Made by a program: the position numbers and the translations under genes. This document shows, piece by piece, positions 1 to 6,493 of a stretch of 11,090 bases of DNA. Positions within the stretch are counted from its first letter, which is position 1, and each line of letters begins with the position of its first letter. The notes beneath the pieces are model-generated. The model was given only the letters and a program-made list of their open reading frames with translations, was not told the DNA's origin and ran no database searches. Source of the DNA: an uncultured Burkholderiales bacterium (lineage in GTDB: Bacteria > Pseudomonadota > Gammaproteobacteria > Burkholderiales > Burkholderiaceae_C); contig CAIODK010000269.1 in assembly GCA_903856995.1 (NCBI GenBank), positions 1 through 11,090 on the forward strand, read 5' to 3'.

Positions 1-201
1 GAGTGGCGCGAGCCCGGTTGCTCCATGTGTTTGGCCATGAACGCTGACCGACTTGAGCCTGGCGAGCGCTGTGCCTCTACCAGCAACCGCAACTTCGAAG
101 GCCGTCAAGGCAACGGTGGCCGCACCCATTTGGTCAGCCCCGCCATGGCCGCTGCTGCCGCCATTCACGGCCACTTTGTAGACGTGCGCAAGTTCGCCTA
201 A
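1..201 (+). CDS. leuC: 3-isopropylmalate dehydratase large subunit, C-terminal end (partial)
   Basis: Frame 1 is open from the first base to TAA at 199-201, giving the last 66 residues; the start lies outside the window. With LeuD, LeuC forms isopropylmalate isomerase, the 4Fe-4S enzyme that converts 2-isopropylmalate to 3-isopropylmalate in leucine synthesis (cytoplasm). Visible evidence: the motif PGCSMCLAMN at residues 5-14 of the fragment, whose two cysteines are the CxxC pair that, with a third cysteine upstream, holds the iron-sulfur cluster in the aconitase family. It is followed by the typical end of the protein, STSNRNFEGRQG and then HLVSPAMAAAAA. leuD begins 14 bases after the stop, so the two subunits are clearly co-transcribed. 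No sign of decay in the visible part. Confidence 0.96.
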   Translation, partial: EWREPGCSMCLAMNADRLEPGERCASTSNRNFEGRQGNGGRTHLVSPAMAAAAAIHGHFVDVRKFA

Positions 202-215
202 GGGAAGAAATACAT

Positions 216-881
216 ATGCAGAAATTCACCCTCCACAAAGGCATCGTGGCCCCCATGGACCGCGAGAACGTCGACACCGATGCCATCATCCCCAAGCAGT
301 TTTTGAAGTCCATCCGCAAGACCGGCTTTGGCCCCAACCTGTTTGATGAGTGGCGCTACTTGGACCACGGCGAGCCCGGCCAAGACCCCGCCAGCCGCAA
401 ACCTAACCCCGACTTTGTGCTGAACCAACCGCGGTATCTGCCAGGTGCGTACCGCACCGAGGGCGCATCGGTGTTGTTGGCCCGCAAGAACTTTGGCTGC
501 GGCTCGTCACGCGAACACGCACCTTGGGCGATTGACCAATACGGCTTTCGTGCCGTCATTGCGCCCAGCTTTGCTGACATCTTCTTCAACAACTGTTTCA
601 AAAATGGCTTGTTGCCCATCGTGTTGCCCGAGGCCACTGTGGACTTGCTGTTCAACGAAACCCACGCCTTCCCAGGCTATGAGTTGACGATTGACCTTGA
701 GAACCAAGTCATCGTCCGCCCACAAGGCGAGACCATTCCATTTGAAGTGCAAGCCTTCCGAAAGTACTGCTTGCTCAACGGCTTCGACGACATTGGCCTG
801 ACCCTGCGCCAGTCCGACAAGATCAAAGCCTTTGAAGCCGAGCGCTTGGCCACCAAGCCTTGGTTGGCTCACACGATGTAA
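216..881 (+). CDS. leuD: 3-isopropylmalate dehydratase small subunit
   Basis: A 221-residue protein, close to the usual 200-215 for the family. It is the swivelling small subunit of isopropylmalate isomerase and acts with LeuC in the cytoplasm. The diagnostic segment NFGCGSSREHAPWAI lies at residues 92-106, followed by a conserved run around residues 111-134 (FRAVIAPSFADIFFNN, then GLLP). The N-terminal part has the expected RENVDTDAIIPKQFLK (residues 16-31). The start ATG at 216 has a Shine-Dalgarno-like AGGGAAG at 201-207, which overlaps the leuC stop codon, with an 8-base spacer. Such tight linkage suggests translational coupling of the two subunits. leuB follows 21 bases after the stop. 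Confidence 0.97.
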   Translation: MQKFTLHKGIVAPMDRENVDTDAIIPKQFLKSIRKTGFGPNLFDEWRYLDHGEPGQDPASRKPNPDFVLNQPRYLPGAYRTEGASVLLARKNFGCGSSREHAPWAIDQYGFRAVIAPSFADIFFNNCFKNGLLPIVLPEATVDLLFNETHAFPGYELTIDLENQVIVRPQGETIPFEVQAFRKYCLLNGFDDIGLTLRQSDKIKAFEAERLATKPWLAHTM

Positions 882-902
882 CCCCATACAGAAGAAGTAC
901 AC

Positions 903-1988
903 ATGAAAATCGCAATCCTTCCCGGCGACGGCATCGGCCCAGAAATCGTGGCCGAAGCGGTCAAAGTCTTGAACGTCCTCGACCTCAAATTTGAATCTGA
1001 AACCGCCCTAGTCGGTGGTGCCGCATTCGATGCACACGGTCACCCTCTGCCCGAAGCCACCCTCAAGCTGGCGATGGACTCGGATGCTGTGTTGTTCGGC
1101 GCCGTGGGCGACTGGAAATACGACACCCTCGACCGTCCCCTGCGCCCCGAGCAAGCCATTTTGGGCCTGCGTAAAAACATGGGCCTGTTTGCCAACTTCC
1201 GTCCTGCGATTTGCTACGAGCAGTTGGTAGGTGCCTCGAGCCTGAAGCCCGAGCTGATTTCGGGCTTGGACATCCTCATCATTCGCGAGTTGACCGGTGA
1301 CATTTACTTTGGCCAACCGCGCGGTCGCCGCATTGCCACCGACGGCCACTTCCCAGGCGCAGAAGAAGCGTTTGACACCATGCGCTACAGCAAGCCCGAG
1401 ATCGAGCGCATTGCGCACGTCGCTTTCCAAGCTGCACGCAAACGCAAAGCCGCAGGCAAAGAAGGGCGCGTGACCAGCGTGGACAAAGCCAACGTGCTGG
1501 AAACCTTCCAGTTCTGGAAAGACGTGGTGAGCGAAGTGGGCAAAGAGTACCCAGACATCATCTTGGACCACATGTACGTCGACAACGCAGCCATGCAACT
1601 GGTGAAAGAGCCCAAGCGCTTTGACGTGGTGGTGACCGGCAACATGTTTGGCGACATCTTGAGCGACGAAGCGTCGATGCTCACCGGCTCGATCGGCATG
1701 CTGCCTTCAGCCTCGCTGAACAGCAAAAACCAAGGTCTGTACGAACCCAGCCACGGCAGCGCCCCCGATATCGCGGGTAAAGGCGTGGCCAACCCCTTGG
1801 CCACCATCCTCAGCGCCGCCATGATGCTGCGCTTTAGCTTGAACCAAGCTGCAGCGGCCGACCGCATCGAAACCGCTGTCAAAGCAGTCCTGGCCCAAGG
1901 CCTGCGCACCCCCGACATCTACAGCGAAGGCACCACCAAGGTGGGCACTGCGCAAATGGGTGAAGCGGTGGTGAAGGCGTTGCGCTGA
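903..1988 (+). CDS. leuB: 3-isopropylmalate dehydrogenase
   Basis: A 361-residue cytoplasmic enzyme, normal length. It oxidises and decarboxylates 3-isopropylmalate with NAD+ to the leucine precursor 2-oxoisocaproate. Seen: the N-terminal ILPGDGIGPEIV (residues 5-16); substrate-binding arginines in LGLRKNMGLFANFRP (R90, R100) and IIREL (R128); K195 in SVDKANVL; the metal-binding aspartates D227 in YVDNAA and D251/D255 in GDILSDEASML, inside the isocitrate/isopropylmalate dehydrogenase signature; and the nucleotide-loop segment YEPSHGSAPDIAGKG (residues 280-294). The ATG at 903 is preceded by a weak AGAAGAAG purine stretch. It is the last gene of the leuCDB group. No strong intrinsic terminator follows, so transcription may run on toward asd. 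Confidence 0.97.
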   Translation: MKIAILPGDGIGPEIVAEAVKVLNVLDLKFESETALVGGAAFDAHGHPLPEATLKLAMDSDAVLFGAVGDWKYDTLDRPLRPEQAILGLRKNMGLFANFRPAICYEQLVGASSLKPELISGLDILIIRELTGDIYFGQPRGRRIATDGHFPGAEEAFDTMRYSKPEIERIAHVAFQAARKRKAAGKEGRVTSVDKANVLETFQFWKDVVSEVGKEYPDIILDHMYVDNAAMQLVKEPKRFDVVVTGNMFGDILSDEASMLTGSIGMLPSASLNSKNQGLYEPSHGSAPDIAGKGVANPLATILSAAMMLRFSLNQAAAADRIETAVKAVLAQGLRTPDIYSEGTTKVGTAQMGEAVVKALR

Positions 1989-2018
1989 TTTGTCAGCTAT
2001 ACCAAAGTACCCATCCGA

Positions 2019-2031
2019 TACAATTGTCACC
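2019..2031 (+). promoter_or_regulatory. -10-like box upstream of the asd leader ORF
   Basis: TACAAT at 2019-2024 matches the sigma-70 -10 consensus at five of six positions. A transcript from it would start near 2030-2032, at or next to the leader ORF ATG. No good -35 is found 16-18 bases upstream. TTGTCA at 1990-1995 is a good hexamer, but it lies 23 bases away, which is too far. Taken as a tentative promoter from position and one box only. Confidence 0.4.
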
Positions 2032-2133
2032 ATGTTTAACGCCCGCTCGTTCTCTTTGAACTTCGCTGCCCCCGCTCTGGTGGCGGCTAGCGCGCGTGTA
2101 ATCACCATCAAAACCACGACCATTACGGGCTAA
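2032..2133 (+). CDS. Thr/Ile-rich leader peptide upstream of asd (putative attenuator peptide)
   Basis: A 33-codon ORF, ATG 2032 to TAA 2131-2133, in the gap between leuB and asd. Residues 23-33 read VITIKTTTITG: the nine codons 2101-2127 encode five Thr, three Ile and one Lys. This closely resembles the control region of the E. coli thr operon leader peptide, which is also a Thr/Ile run ending near a Gly. The first 22 residues are ordinary and somewhat hydrophobic (Phe, Ala, Leu, Val) and I do not recognise them. No Shine-Dalgarno precedes the ATG (CAATTGTCACC), so it may be translated leaderless from the box at 2019. Inferred role: a sensor, in which ribosomes stall on the Thr/Ile codons when charged tRNA is short and so alter folding of the RNA before asd. 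The peptide itself probably has no other function. Recognition rests on composition and position, not on homology. Confidence 0.75.
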   Translation: MFNARSFSLNFAAPALVAASARVITIKTTTITG

Positions 2134-2203
2134 TCAGCTCCGGTTCGTCGTGCGCCCCCCCGGCCAGACGAGCCGGGCAAACAGTCAGGTCTGGCACTGT
2201 TTT
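2115..2203 (+). promoter_or_regulatory. Putative transcription attenuator with competing stems before asd
   Basis: Read as RNA, the segment offers three mutually exclusive pairings. 1:2: CACGAC (2115-2120) with GTCGTG (2147-2152), and inside it GGGCT (2127-2131) with AGCTC (2136-2140, one G-U). 2:3: CCGGTTCGTC (2140-2149) with GACGAGCCGG (2167-2176), ten pairs with one G-U, which would be the antiterminator. 3:4: GTCTGGC (2189-2195) with either GCCAGAC (2163-2169, perfect) or GCCGGGC (2172-2178, two G-U), followed by TTTT at 2200-2203, which would be the terminator. Arm 1 overlaps the last Thr codons, and a ribosome at the stop codon (2131-2133) would reach arm 2, as in the classical model. 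Weak points: the U-tract is short and offset by four bases, and GC-rich RNA folds readily, so the arrangement is a prediction. AAACAGT/ACTGTTT (2179-2185/2196-2202) is a further possible hairpin. Confidence 0.6.
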
Positions 2204-2227
2204 CTACATTTGAAAAGGCGTTGAAAA

Positions 2228-3358
2228 ATGAGCAAGTTAGTAGGTTTAGTCGGTTGGCGCGGCATGGTCGGCTCGGTATTGATCGACCGCATGGTTCAAG
2301 AAAAAGATTTCGATCTGATTGAACCCGTGTTCTTCTCCACGTCTAACGCAGGCGGCAAAGCGCCTTCGCAAGCCAAGAACGAAACTACGCTCAAAGATGC
2401 CAACGACATTGAAGCCCTGAAAAAGTGCGACATCGTGCTCACTTGCCAAGGCGGCGACTACACCAAAGAGGTGTACCCCAAGTTGCGCGCAGCTGGCTGG
2501 AACGGCCACTGGATTGACGCAGCCTCTAGCCTGCGCATGGCCGACGATGCCGTGATCGTGCTCGACCCCGTCAACCGCAACGTCATTGACAGCGCGCTGG
2601 GCAAAGGCGGCAAAAACTGGATCGGCGGCAACTGCACCGTGAGCTTGATGCTCATGGGATTAGGCGGTTTGTTCCAGCACAACATGATCGAATGGGTCAG
2701 CGCCATGACTTACCAAGCGGCTTCGGGCGCTGGTGCACAAAACATGCGCGAGTTGCTGAGTCAAATGGGTGCTTTGCACGATGCCGTCAAGGACGACTTG
2801 GCCAACCCCTCTTCTGCCATTTTGGACATCGACCGCAAAGTGTCGGCCACCATGCGCAGCGCAGCGTTCCCCACCAAAAACTTCCGCAACACCGCCTTGG
2901 CTGGTAGCTTGATCCCTTGGATCGACGTGCCCGTTGAGCACGGTCAAAGCAAAGAAGAGTGGAAGGGCGGCGCTGAGTGCAACAAGATCTTGGGCAACCC
3001 AGCATTCCGCACAGCGGGTTCGATCCCCATCGACGGTTTGTGCGTGCGCATCGGCGCCATGCGCTGCCACTCACAAGGCTTGACCATCAAGCTGAAAAAA
3101 GACGTGCCGATGGACGAGATCGAAAGTATCTTGGCCAGCGCCAACGACTGGGTCAAAGTAGTGCCTAACGTGCGCGAAATCAGCGAACGTGACCTGACAC
3201 CCGCAGCCGTGACCGGCACACTGACAGTGCCAGTAGGTCGCTTGCACAAAATGGCCATGGGCAACGACTACCTGGGCGCATTCACCGTGGGTGACCAGCT
3301 CTTGTGGGGCGCTGCCGAACCATTGCGCCGAATGCTTCGTATCCTGCTAGAAGCGTAA
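2228..3358 (+). CDS. asd: Aspartate-semialdehyde dehydrogenase
   Basis: A 376-residue cytoplasmic enzyme of the E. coli type (about 370). It reduces aspartyl phosphate with NADPH to aspartate semialdehyde, the branch point to lysine/diaminopimelate, methionine, threonine and isoleucine. Seen: the nucleotide-binding N-terminus VGLVGWRGMVGSVLIDRM (residues 5-22); FFSTSNAGG (35-43); the catalytic cysteine C136 in GGNCTVSLM; and RIGAMRCHSQGLTIKLKKD (274-292), with the substrate arginine R274 and the catalytic histidine H281. The start ATG at 2228 has AAGG at 2215-2218, nine bases upstream. The gene directly follows the predicted Thr/Ile attenuator, which fits its role in Thr and Ile supply. fimV starts 20 bases after the stop. 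The product also feeds diaminopimelate for the cell wall, so tight repression by Thr/Ile alone would be surprising. Partial control or additional promoters are likely. Confidence 0.97.
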   Translation: MSKLVGLVGWRGMVGSVLIDRMVQEKDFDLIEPVFFSTSNAGGKAPSQAKNETTLKDANDIEALKKCDIVLTCQGGDYTKEVYPKLRAAGWNGHWIDAASSLRMADDAVIVLDPVNRNVIDSALGKGGKNWIGGNCTVSLMLMGLGGLFQHNMIEWVSAMTYQAASGAGAQNMRELLSQMGALHDAVKDDLANPSSAILDIDRKVSATMRSAAFPTKNFRNTALAGSLIPWIDVPVEHGQSKEEWKGGAECNKILGNPAFRTAGSIPIDGLCVRIGAMRCHSQGLTIKLKKDVPMDEIESILASANDWVKVVPNVREISERDLTPAAVTGTLTVPVGRLHKMAMGNDYLGAFTVGDQLLWGAAEPLRRMLRILLEA

Positions 3359-3378
3359 AACAAAGTAATATCTCTGTT

Positions 3379-4941
3379 ATGACCCAAGCCAAACACACCG
3401 CTTCTCGTTTGTTCCAGAGATCTGCTTTATGTGCAGCCTTGTCACTGTCATTGCTTGGCGGTGCGCAGGCGCTCACGTTGACCCGCCCTGTGGTGCAAAG
3501 CAAGCAGGGCGAGGCTTTGCGAGCTGAAATCGATATCAGCGAAATCAGTCAATCTGAACAAGTTGACTTTCAAGCGAGCGTGGCAAGTCAAGAAATTTAC
3601 AAAGCCGCCAAAGTTGAACTACCCGTCAGCAATGGCAGCCCATTAGAAATTCAAGTGCAACTGTTGCGTCGCGACAACGGAACGCCGTATCTCAAAATCA
3701 GCAGCAAACAAGTCGTCACCAGCAATGCGATGGACTTACTGATCGACTTGCGCTGGGCGACAGGGCGTTTGCTTCGCGACTTCAGCCTGTCCCTTGACGA
3801 TCCGAAAAAAGCACCTAAACCCATCGTTGTGCCAACGCTAGCGGCGGGGACAAATACCGATAAAAACGGCCAGCAAATCTTGGTCAAGCGCGGCGACACT
3901 GCCAGCGAACTCACCGTCAACCAGATCGCTGAGGACGTGTCGCTCGATCAAATGTTGCTCGCTTTGTTGCGCAGCAATCCCGATGCGTTTGTGGAGTCCA
4001 ACGTCAACCGCATGAAAGAAGGCGCTTTGCTGACCTTGCCCACCGCGCAAGAAGCCAAAGCTGTCTCACGCGAAGAAGCGCGTCGTGAAATTCAGGTCCA
4101 AACCAAAGACTTTGACGCCTACCGGGCTGAGTTAGCAGCGCGCGCGCCAGGTGGCGTGGTGCCCAAAGCGGCCCGTGACACCACCGGCAAACTCGACGCC
4201 AAAGTACAAAACAAAAACAACAAAGCCAACCAAGACAAGTTGACCTTGGCCAAACCCAGTAGCCAAGACGTCGCTGCGCAAGACAAGATCGCCCAGCAAC
4301 GCGAAGCACAAGACGTGGCCACCCGTGCTGCTGAACTCAGCCGCAACATTGCCGAACTGAGCAAGATTGCAGCAGCTACCGTGACCGGCACGGCCGCCTC
4401 TGAGCCAGCTTCAGGCGTGCTACCCGTCAACGTGCCCGCCGATGCTGAATCGGACAATAGCGAGTGGCTCAACGAGTTACGCGAGCATCCACTCACGCCT
4501 GCAGGTGCCGGCAGCTTGATTGCCCTCTTGGTGATGGTCGGTTTGTGGCGTCGTCGTGCTTTGAGTAAAAACGAAGCGCACATCCAAGGCTTACCGCCAC
4601 TCAATGTCAAGTTCAACTTGGACTTGCCTGAATTCGACCATGCCCCTGCCGATCTACGCCATACACACGAGGCAAGCCCTCAAGCGGAAGATGAGCTCGT
4701 CGAAGAACACGCCAACCACGCCGAGCAACCCCCTCGCCCCACCATGGAAATGCCAAATATTTCCTTGGAGTTGGACGATGCGGACCACGCCAGTCCCTAC
4801 AGAGTTCGCATGGACTTGGCCGACGAACTGTGGAACTTGGGTCAACTGCATACCAGCCGTGCATTGATGGAAGAGGTGTCCATCGAAGCCTCCGGAACTG
4901 ACAAAGAAATAGCCCTCAAGTGGCTGGCTGATCGAGGTTAA
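3379..4941 (+). CDS. fimV: FimV-like polar peptidoglycan-binding protein
   Basis: 520 residues from ATG 3379. Domains: a signal peptide at about residues 1-31 (basic start, hydrophobic ALCAALSLSLLGG, cleavage after AQA); a FimV N-terminal domain at about 32-141 (LTLTRPVVQSKQGEALRAEID); a LysM-like FimV core at about 166-223 (ILVKRGDTASELTVNQIAED, then LLALLRSNPDAFVESNVNRM); a Lys/Ala/Gln-rich linker at 225-345; one membrane segment at about 373-390 followed by RRRA; an acidic cytoplasmic stretch; and the short FimV C-terminal domain at about 474-520 (MDLADELWNLGQLHTSRALMEE). Known family role: inner-membrane protein at the cell pole, needed in Pseudomonas for type IV pilus function and twitching; its role here is inferred. 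It is much shorter than Pseudomonas FimV (over 900) because the acidic middle region is small. An in-frame ATG at 3304 would place 25 residues before the signal peptide and overlap asd, so 3379 is preferred, although it lacks a clear Shine-Dalgarno. truA follows after 6 bases. Confidence 0.88.
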   Translation: MTQAKHTASRLFQRSALCAALSLSLLGGAQALTLTRPVVQSKQGEALRAEIDISEISQSEQVDFQASVASQEIYKAAKVELPVSNGSPLEIQVQLLRRDNGTPYLKISSKQVVTSNAMDLLIDLRWATGRLLRDFSLSLDDPKKAPKPIVVPTLAAGTNTDKNGQQILVKRGDTASELTVNQIAEDVSLDQMLLALLRSNPDAFVESNVNRMKEGALLTLPTAQEAKAVSREEARREIQVQTKDFDAYRAELAARAPGGVVPKAARDTTGKLDAKVQNKNNKANQDKLTLAKPSSQDVAAQDKIAQQREAQDVATRAAELSRNIAELSKIAAATVTGTAASEPASGVLPVNVPADAESDNSEWLNELREHPLTPAGAGSLIALLVMVGLWRRRALSKNEAHIQGLPPLNVKFNLDLPEFDHAPADLRHTHEASPQAEDELVEEHANHAEQPPRPTMEMPNISLELDDADHASPYRVRMDLADELWNLGQLHTSRALMEEVSIEASGTDKEIALKWLADRG

Positions 4942-4947
4942 GCGCAG

Positions 4948-5745
4948 ATGCGCATTGCAATGGGCTTGAGCTACAACGGCCAAGCCTACGAAGGCTGGCA
5001 GAGCCAAGCCTCAGGTAAAACAGTTCAAGACAAGCTTGAAAAAGCGTTAGCCAAGTTCACCCAAACCGATATATCTACCTTGTGTGCGGGCCGCACCGAC
5101 GCCGGTGTGCATGGCCTCATGCAAGTGATCCACTTTGACACCGAACTAGAGCGCACACCTGCCTCTTGGGTACGCGCCACCAACCGCTATTTGCCGCTCG
5201 ACATTGCCGTGCAATGGGCGCGCAACGTGCCGCGCGAGTTCCACTGCCGAAGCAGCGCCATTGCGCGCCGCTACGCGTATGTGGTGCTGGAGTCTGCGGT
5301 TCGCCCCAGCGTCGAGGCAGGACGCGTGGGCTGGGTGTATCGCCCTTTGAACCTCGAAGCCATGCAACAAGCCGCGCAGTATTTGATGGGCGAGCATGAC
5401 TTCACTTCTTTCCGCGCCTCTAGCTGCCAAGCCATCACACCCGTCAAAAACATGACGCGCATCGACATTTCAAGAAAAAGCACTGACCCAGGCTCAGCCG
5501 TGTGGCGCTTTGAGTTTGAAGCCAGCGCTTTCTTGCACCACATGATTCGCAACATCATGGGGTGCTTTGTGAAAATTGGCACCGGCGACAAACCGCCCGA
5601 GTGGATGATTGATGTGCTGGCTGCACGTAACCGCGACGCGGCCGCCCCCACCTTCAGCCCCGACGGTTTGTACTTCTTAGGCCCCCGCTACGACGCGAAA
5701 TGGGATTTACCCGACCGCACGCCTGCGTATGATGGATTGCCATGA
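4948..5745 (+). CDS. truA: tRNA pseudouridine(38-40) synthase
   Basis: A 265-residue protein, typical length. It converts uridines 38-40 of the tRNA anticodon arm to pseudouridine. Seen: the N-terminal MRIAMGLSYNGQAYEGWQSQ; the catalytic aspartate D51 in CAGRTDAGVHGLMQVIHFD; EHDFTSFRASSC in the middle; and ASAFLHHMIRNIMG near the C-terminus, all hallmarks of TruA. The start ATG at 4948 lies 6 bases after the fimV stop and has only a poor ribosome binding site, so coupling to fimV translation is likely. The end overlaps trpF by 4 bases (ATGA at 5742-5745). The order asd-fimV-truA-trpF is also known in Pseudomonas, so this is an old neighbourhood rather than a local rearrangement. Confidence 0.97.
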   Translation: MRIAMGLSYNGQAYEGWQSQASGKTVQDKLEKALAKFTQTDISTLCAGRTDAGVHGLMQVIHFDTELERTPASWVRATNRYLPLDIAVQWARNVPREFHCRSSAIARRYAYVVLESAVRPSVEAGRVGWVYRPLNLEAMQQAAQYLMGEHDFTSFRASSCQAITPVKNMTRIDISRKSTDPGSAVWRFEFEASAFLHHMIRNIMGCFVKIGTGDKPPEWMIDVLAARNRDAAAPTFSPDGLYFLGPRYDAKWDLPDRTPAYDGLP

Positions 5746-6422
5746 ACCGCACACGTATCAAAATTTGTGGCCTCACCCGTGAGGAAGACATCCACGCCGC
5801 CGTGGCCGCAGGCGTGGATGCCATTGGCTTTGTCATGTACGCCAAAAGCCCCCGCGCTGTGACCGTGGAACGTGCGGCCGAACTGGCCAAAATTCTGCCC
5901 ACCTTTGTCACGCCTGTGCTGCTTTTTGTCAATGAAATATCCGAGACCATCGCCCACACGAGCACCCAAGTGCCTGGTGCGTGGCTGCAGTTTCACGGCG
6001 ATGAAACGCCGGACCACTGCCGTAAGATTGCCCGCACCTTGGGCCGTCGCTGGATCAGGGCAGCCCGCATCCCACTAGAAACCCCTGCGGGCGAAGAACC
6101 CTTCGACCTCTTAAAATACGCCCAAGATTACTCAGACGCCCAAGCGGTGCTGCTCGACGCCCATGTCGACGGCTACGGCGGTGGCGGCAAAACATTCAAT
6201 TGGTCACAGCTTCCTCAAAACGTCAACGCTCACCTCGTCTTGTCTGGTGGACTCAACGCTGCCAACGTGACAGATGGCATTCGCGCGCTGCGTAACCACG
6301 GCTTGTCGCTGGCGGTTGATGTGAGCTCTGGCGTCGAGTCGGCCAAAGGCATCAAAGATGCGGCCAAGATCCACGCGTTCGTCAGAGCCGTGCGCGTAGC
6401 AGACGCAGAGCAGCCGCTCTAA
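5742..6422 (+). CDS. trpF: Phosphoribosylanthranilate isomerase
   Basis: A 226-residue monofunctional (beta/alpha)8-barrel enzyme. It isomerises N-(5-phosphoribosyl)anthranilate to the 1-deoxyribulose form in tryptophan synthesis. Seen: RIKICGLTREEDIHAAVAAG (residues 5-24) with catalytic cysteine C9; DAIGFVMYAKSPRAV (26-40); LLDAHVDGYGGGGKTFNW (137-154), where D139 is probably the catalytic acid; and the phosphate-binding end LVLSGGLNAANV and VDVSSGVES (165-176, 192-200). The ATG at 5742 overlaps the truA stop in an ATGA, which implies translational coupling. The next gene, trpB, is in the same pathway but is separated by a terminator-like hairpin. A TAAAAT sequence sits inside the gene at 6112-6117, using a rare TTA Leu codon. 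Confidence 0.97.
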   Translation: MNRTRIKICGLTREEDIHAAVAAGVDAIGFVMYAKSPRAVTVERAAELAKILPTFVTPVLLFVNEISETIAHTSTQVPGAWLQFHGDETPDHCRKIARTLGRRWIRAARIPLETPAGEEPFDLLKYAQDYSDAQAVLLDAHVDGYGGGGKTFNWSQLPQNVNAHLVLSGGLNAANVTDGIRALRNHGLSLAVDVSSGVESAKGIKDAAKIHAFVRAVRVADAEQPL

Positions 6423-6448
6423 GCCGCCTCGCCCCCTTTTTTTTGAAA

Positions 6449-6482
6449 GCCCTTGGGCTCACACAGCCCCAAGGCATTTTTT
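6449..6482 (+). terminator. Intrinsic-terminator-like hairpin between trpF and trpB
   Basis: The left arm GCCCTTGGGCT (6449-6459) pairs with AGCCCCAAGGC (6465-6475) over ten base pairs with one bulged C on each side and a five-base loop (6460-6464). A T6 run follows at 6477-6482. This is the form of a Rho-independent terminator. It ends only 11 bases before the trpB ATG, leaving no room for a promoter between them. Transcription of trpBA must therefore pass through it at least in part, or start upstream of or inside it. It may serve as a processing or attenuation site. No Trp-rich leader ORF is visible nearby. A separate T8 run at 6437-6444 is not preceded by a convincing stem. Confidence 0.7.
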
Positions 6483-6493
6483 GTAGGCACCCT

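Noticed and set aside
1990..2024. TTGTCA (1990-1995) as -35 partner of TACAAT (2019-2024)
   Set aside because: The spacer is 23 bases, well outside the 16-19 normally tolerated.
3304..3378. Upstream ATG for fimV at 3304
   Set aside because: It would overlap the end of asd and put 25 polar residues before a clean signal peptide. ATG 3379 leaves a normal signal peptide at the N-terminus.
6407..6444. AGAGC/GCTCT stem plus T8 run as a second terminator after trpF
   Set aside because: The stem is only five pairs and ends 16 bases before the T-run, so it does not form a terminator unit.
6443..6493. TTG start for trpB at 6443
   Set aside because: The 17 extra residues would be encoded by the terminator-like hairpin and do not resemble TrpB. 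ATG 6494 has a GTAGG ribosome binding site and matches the usual N-terminus.
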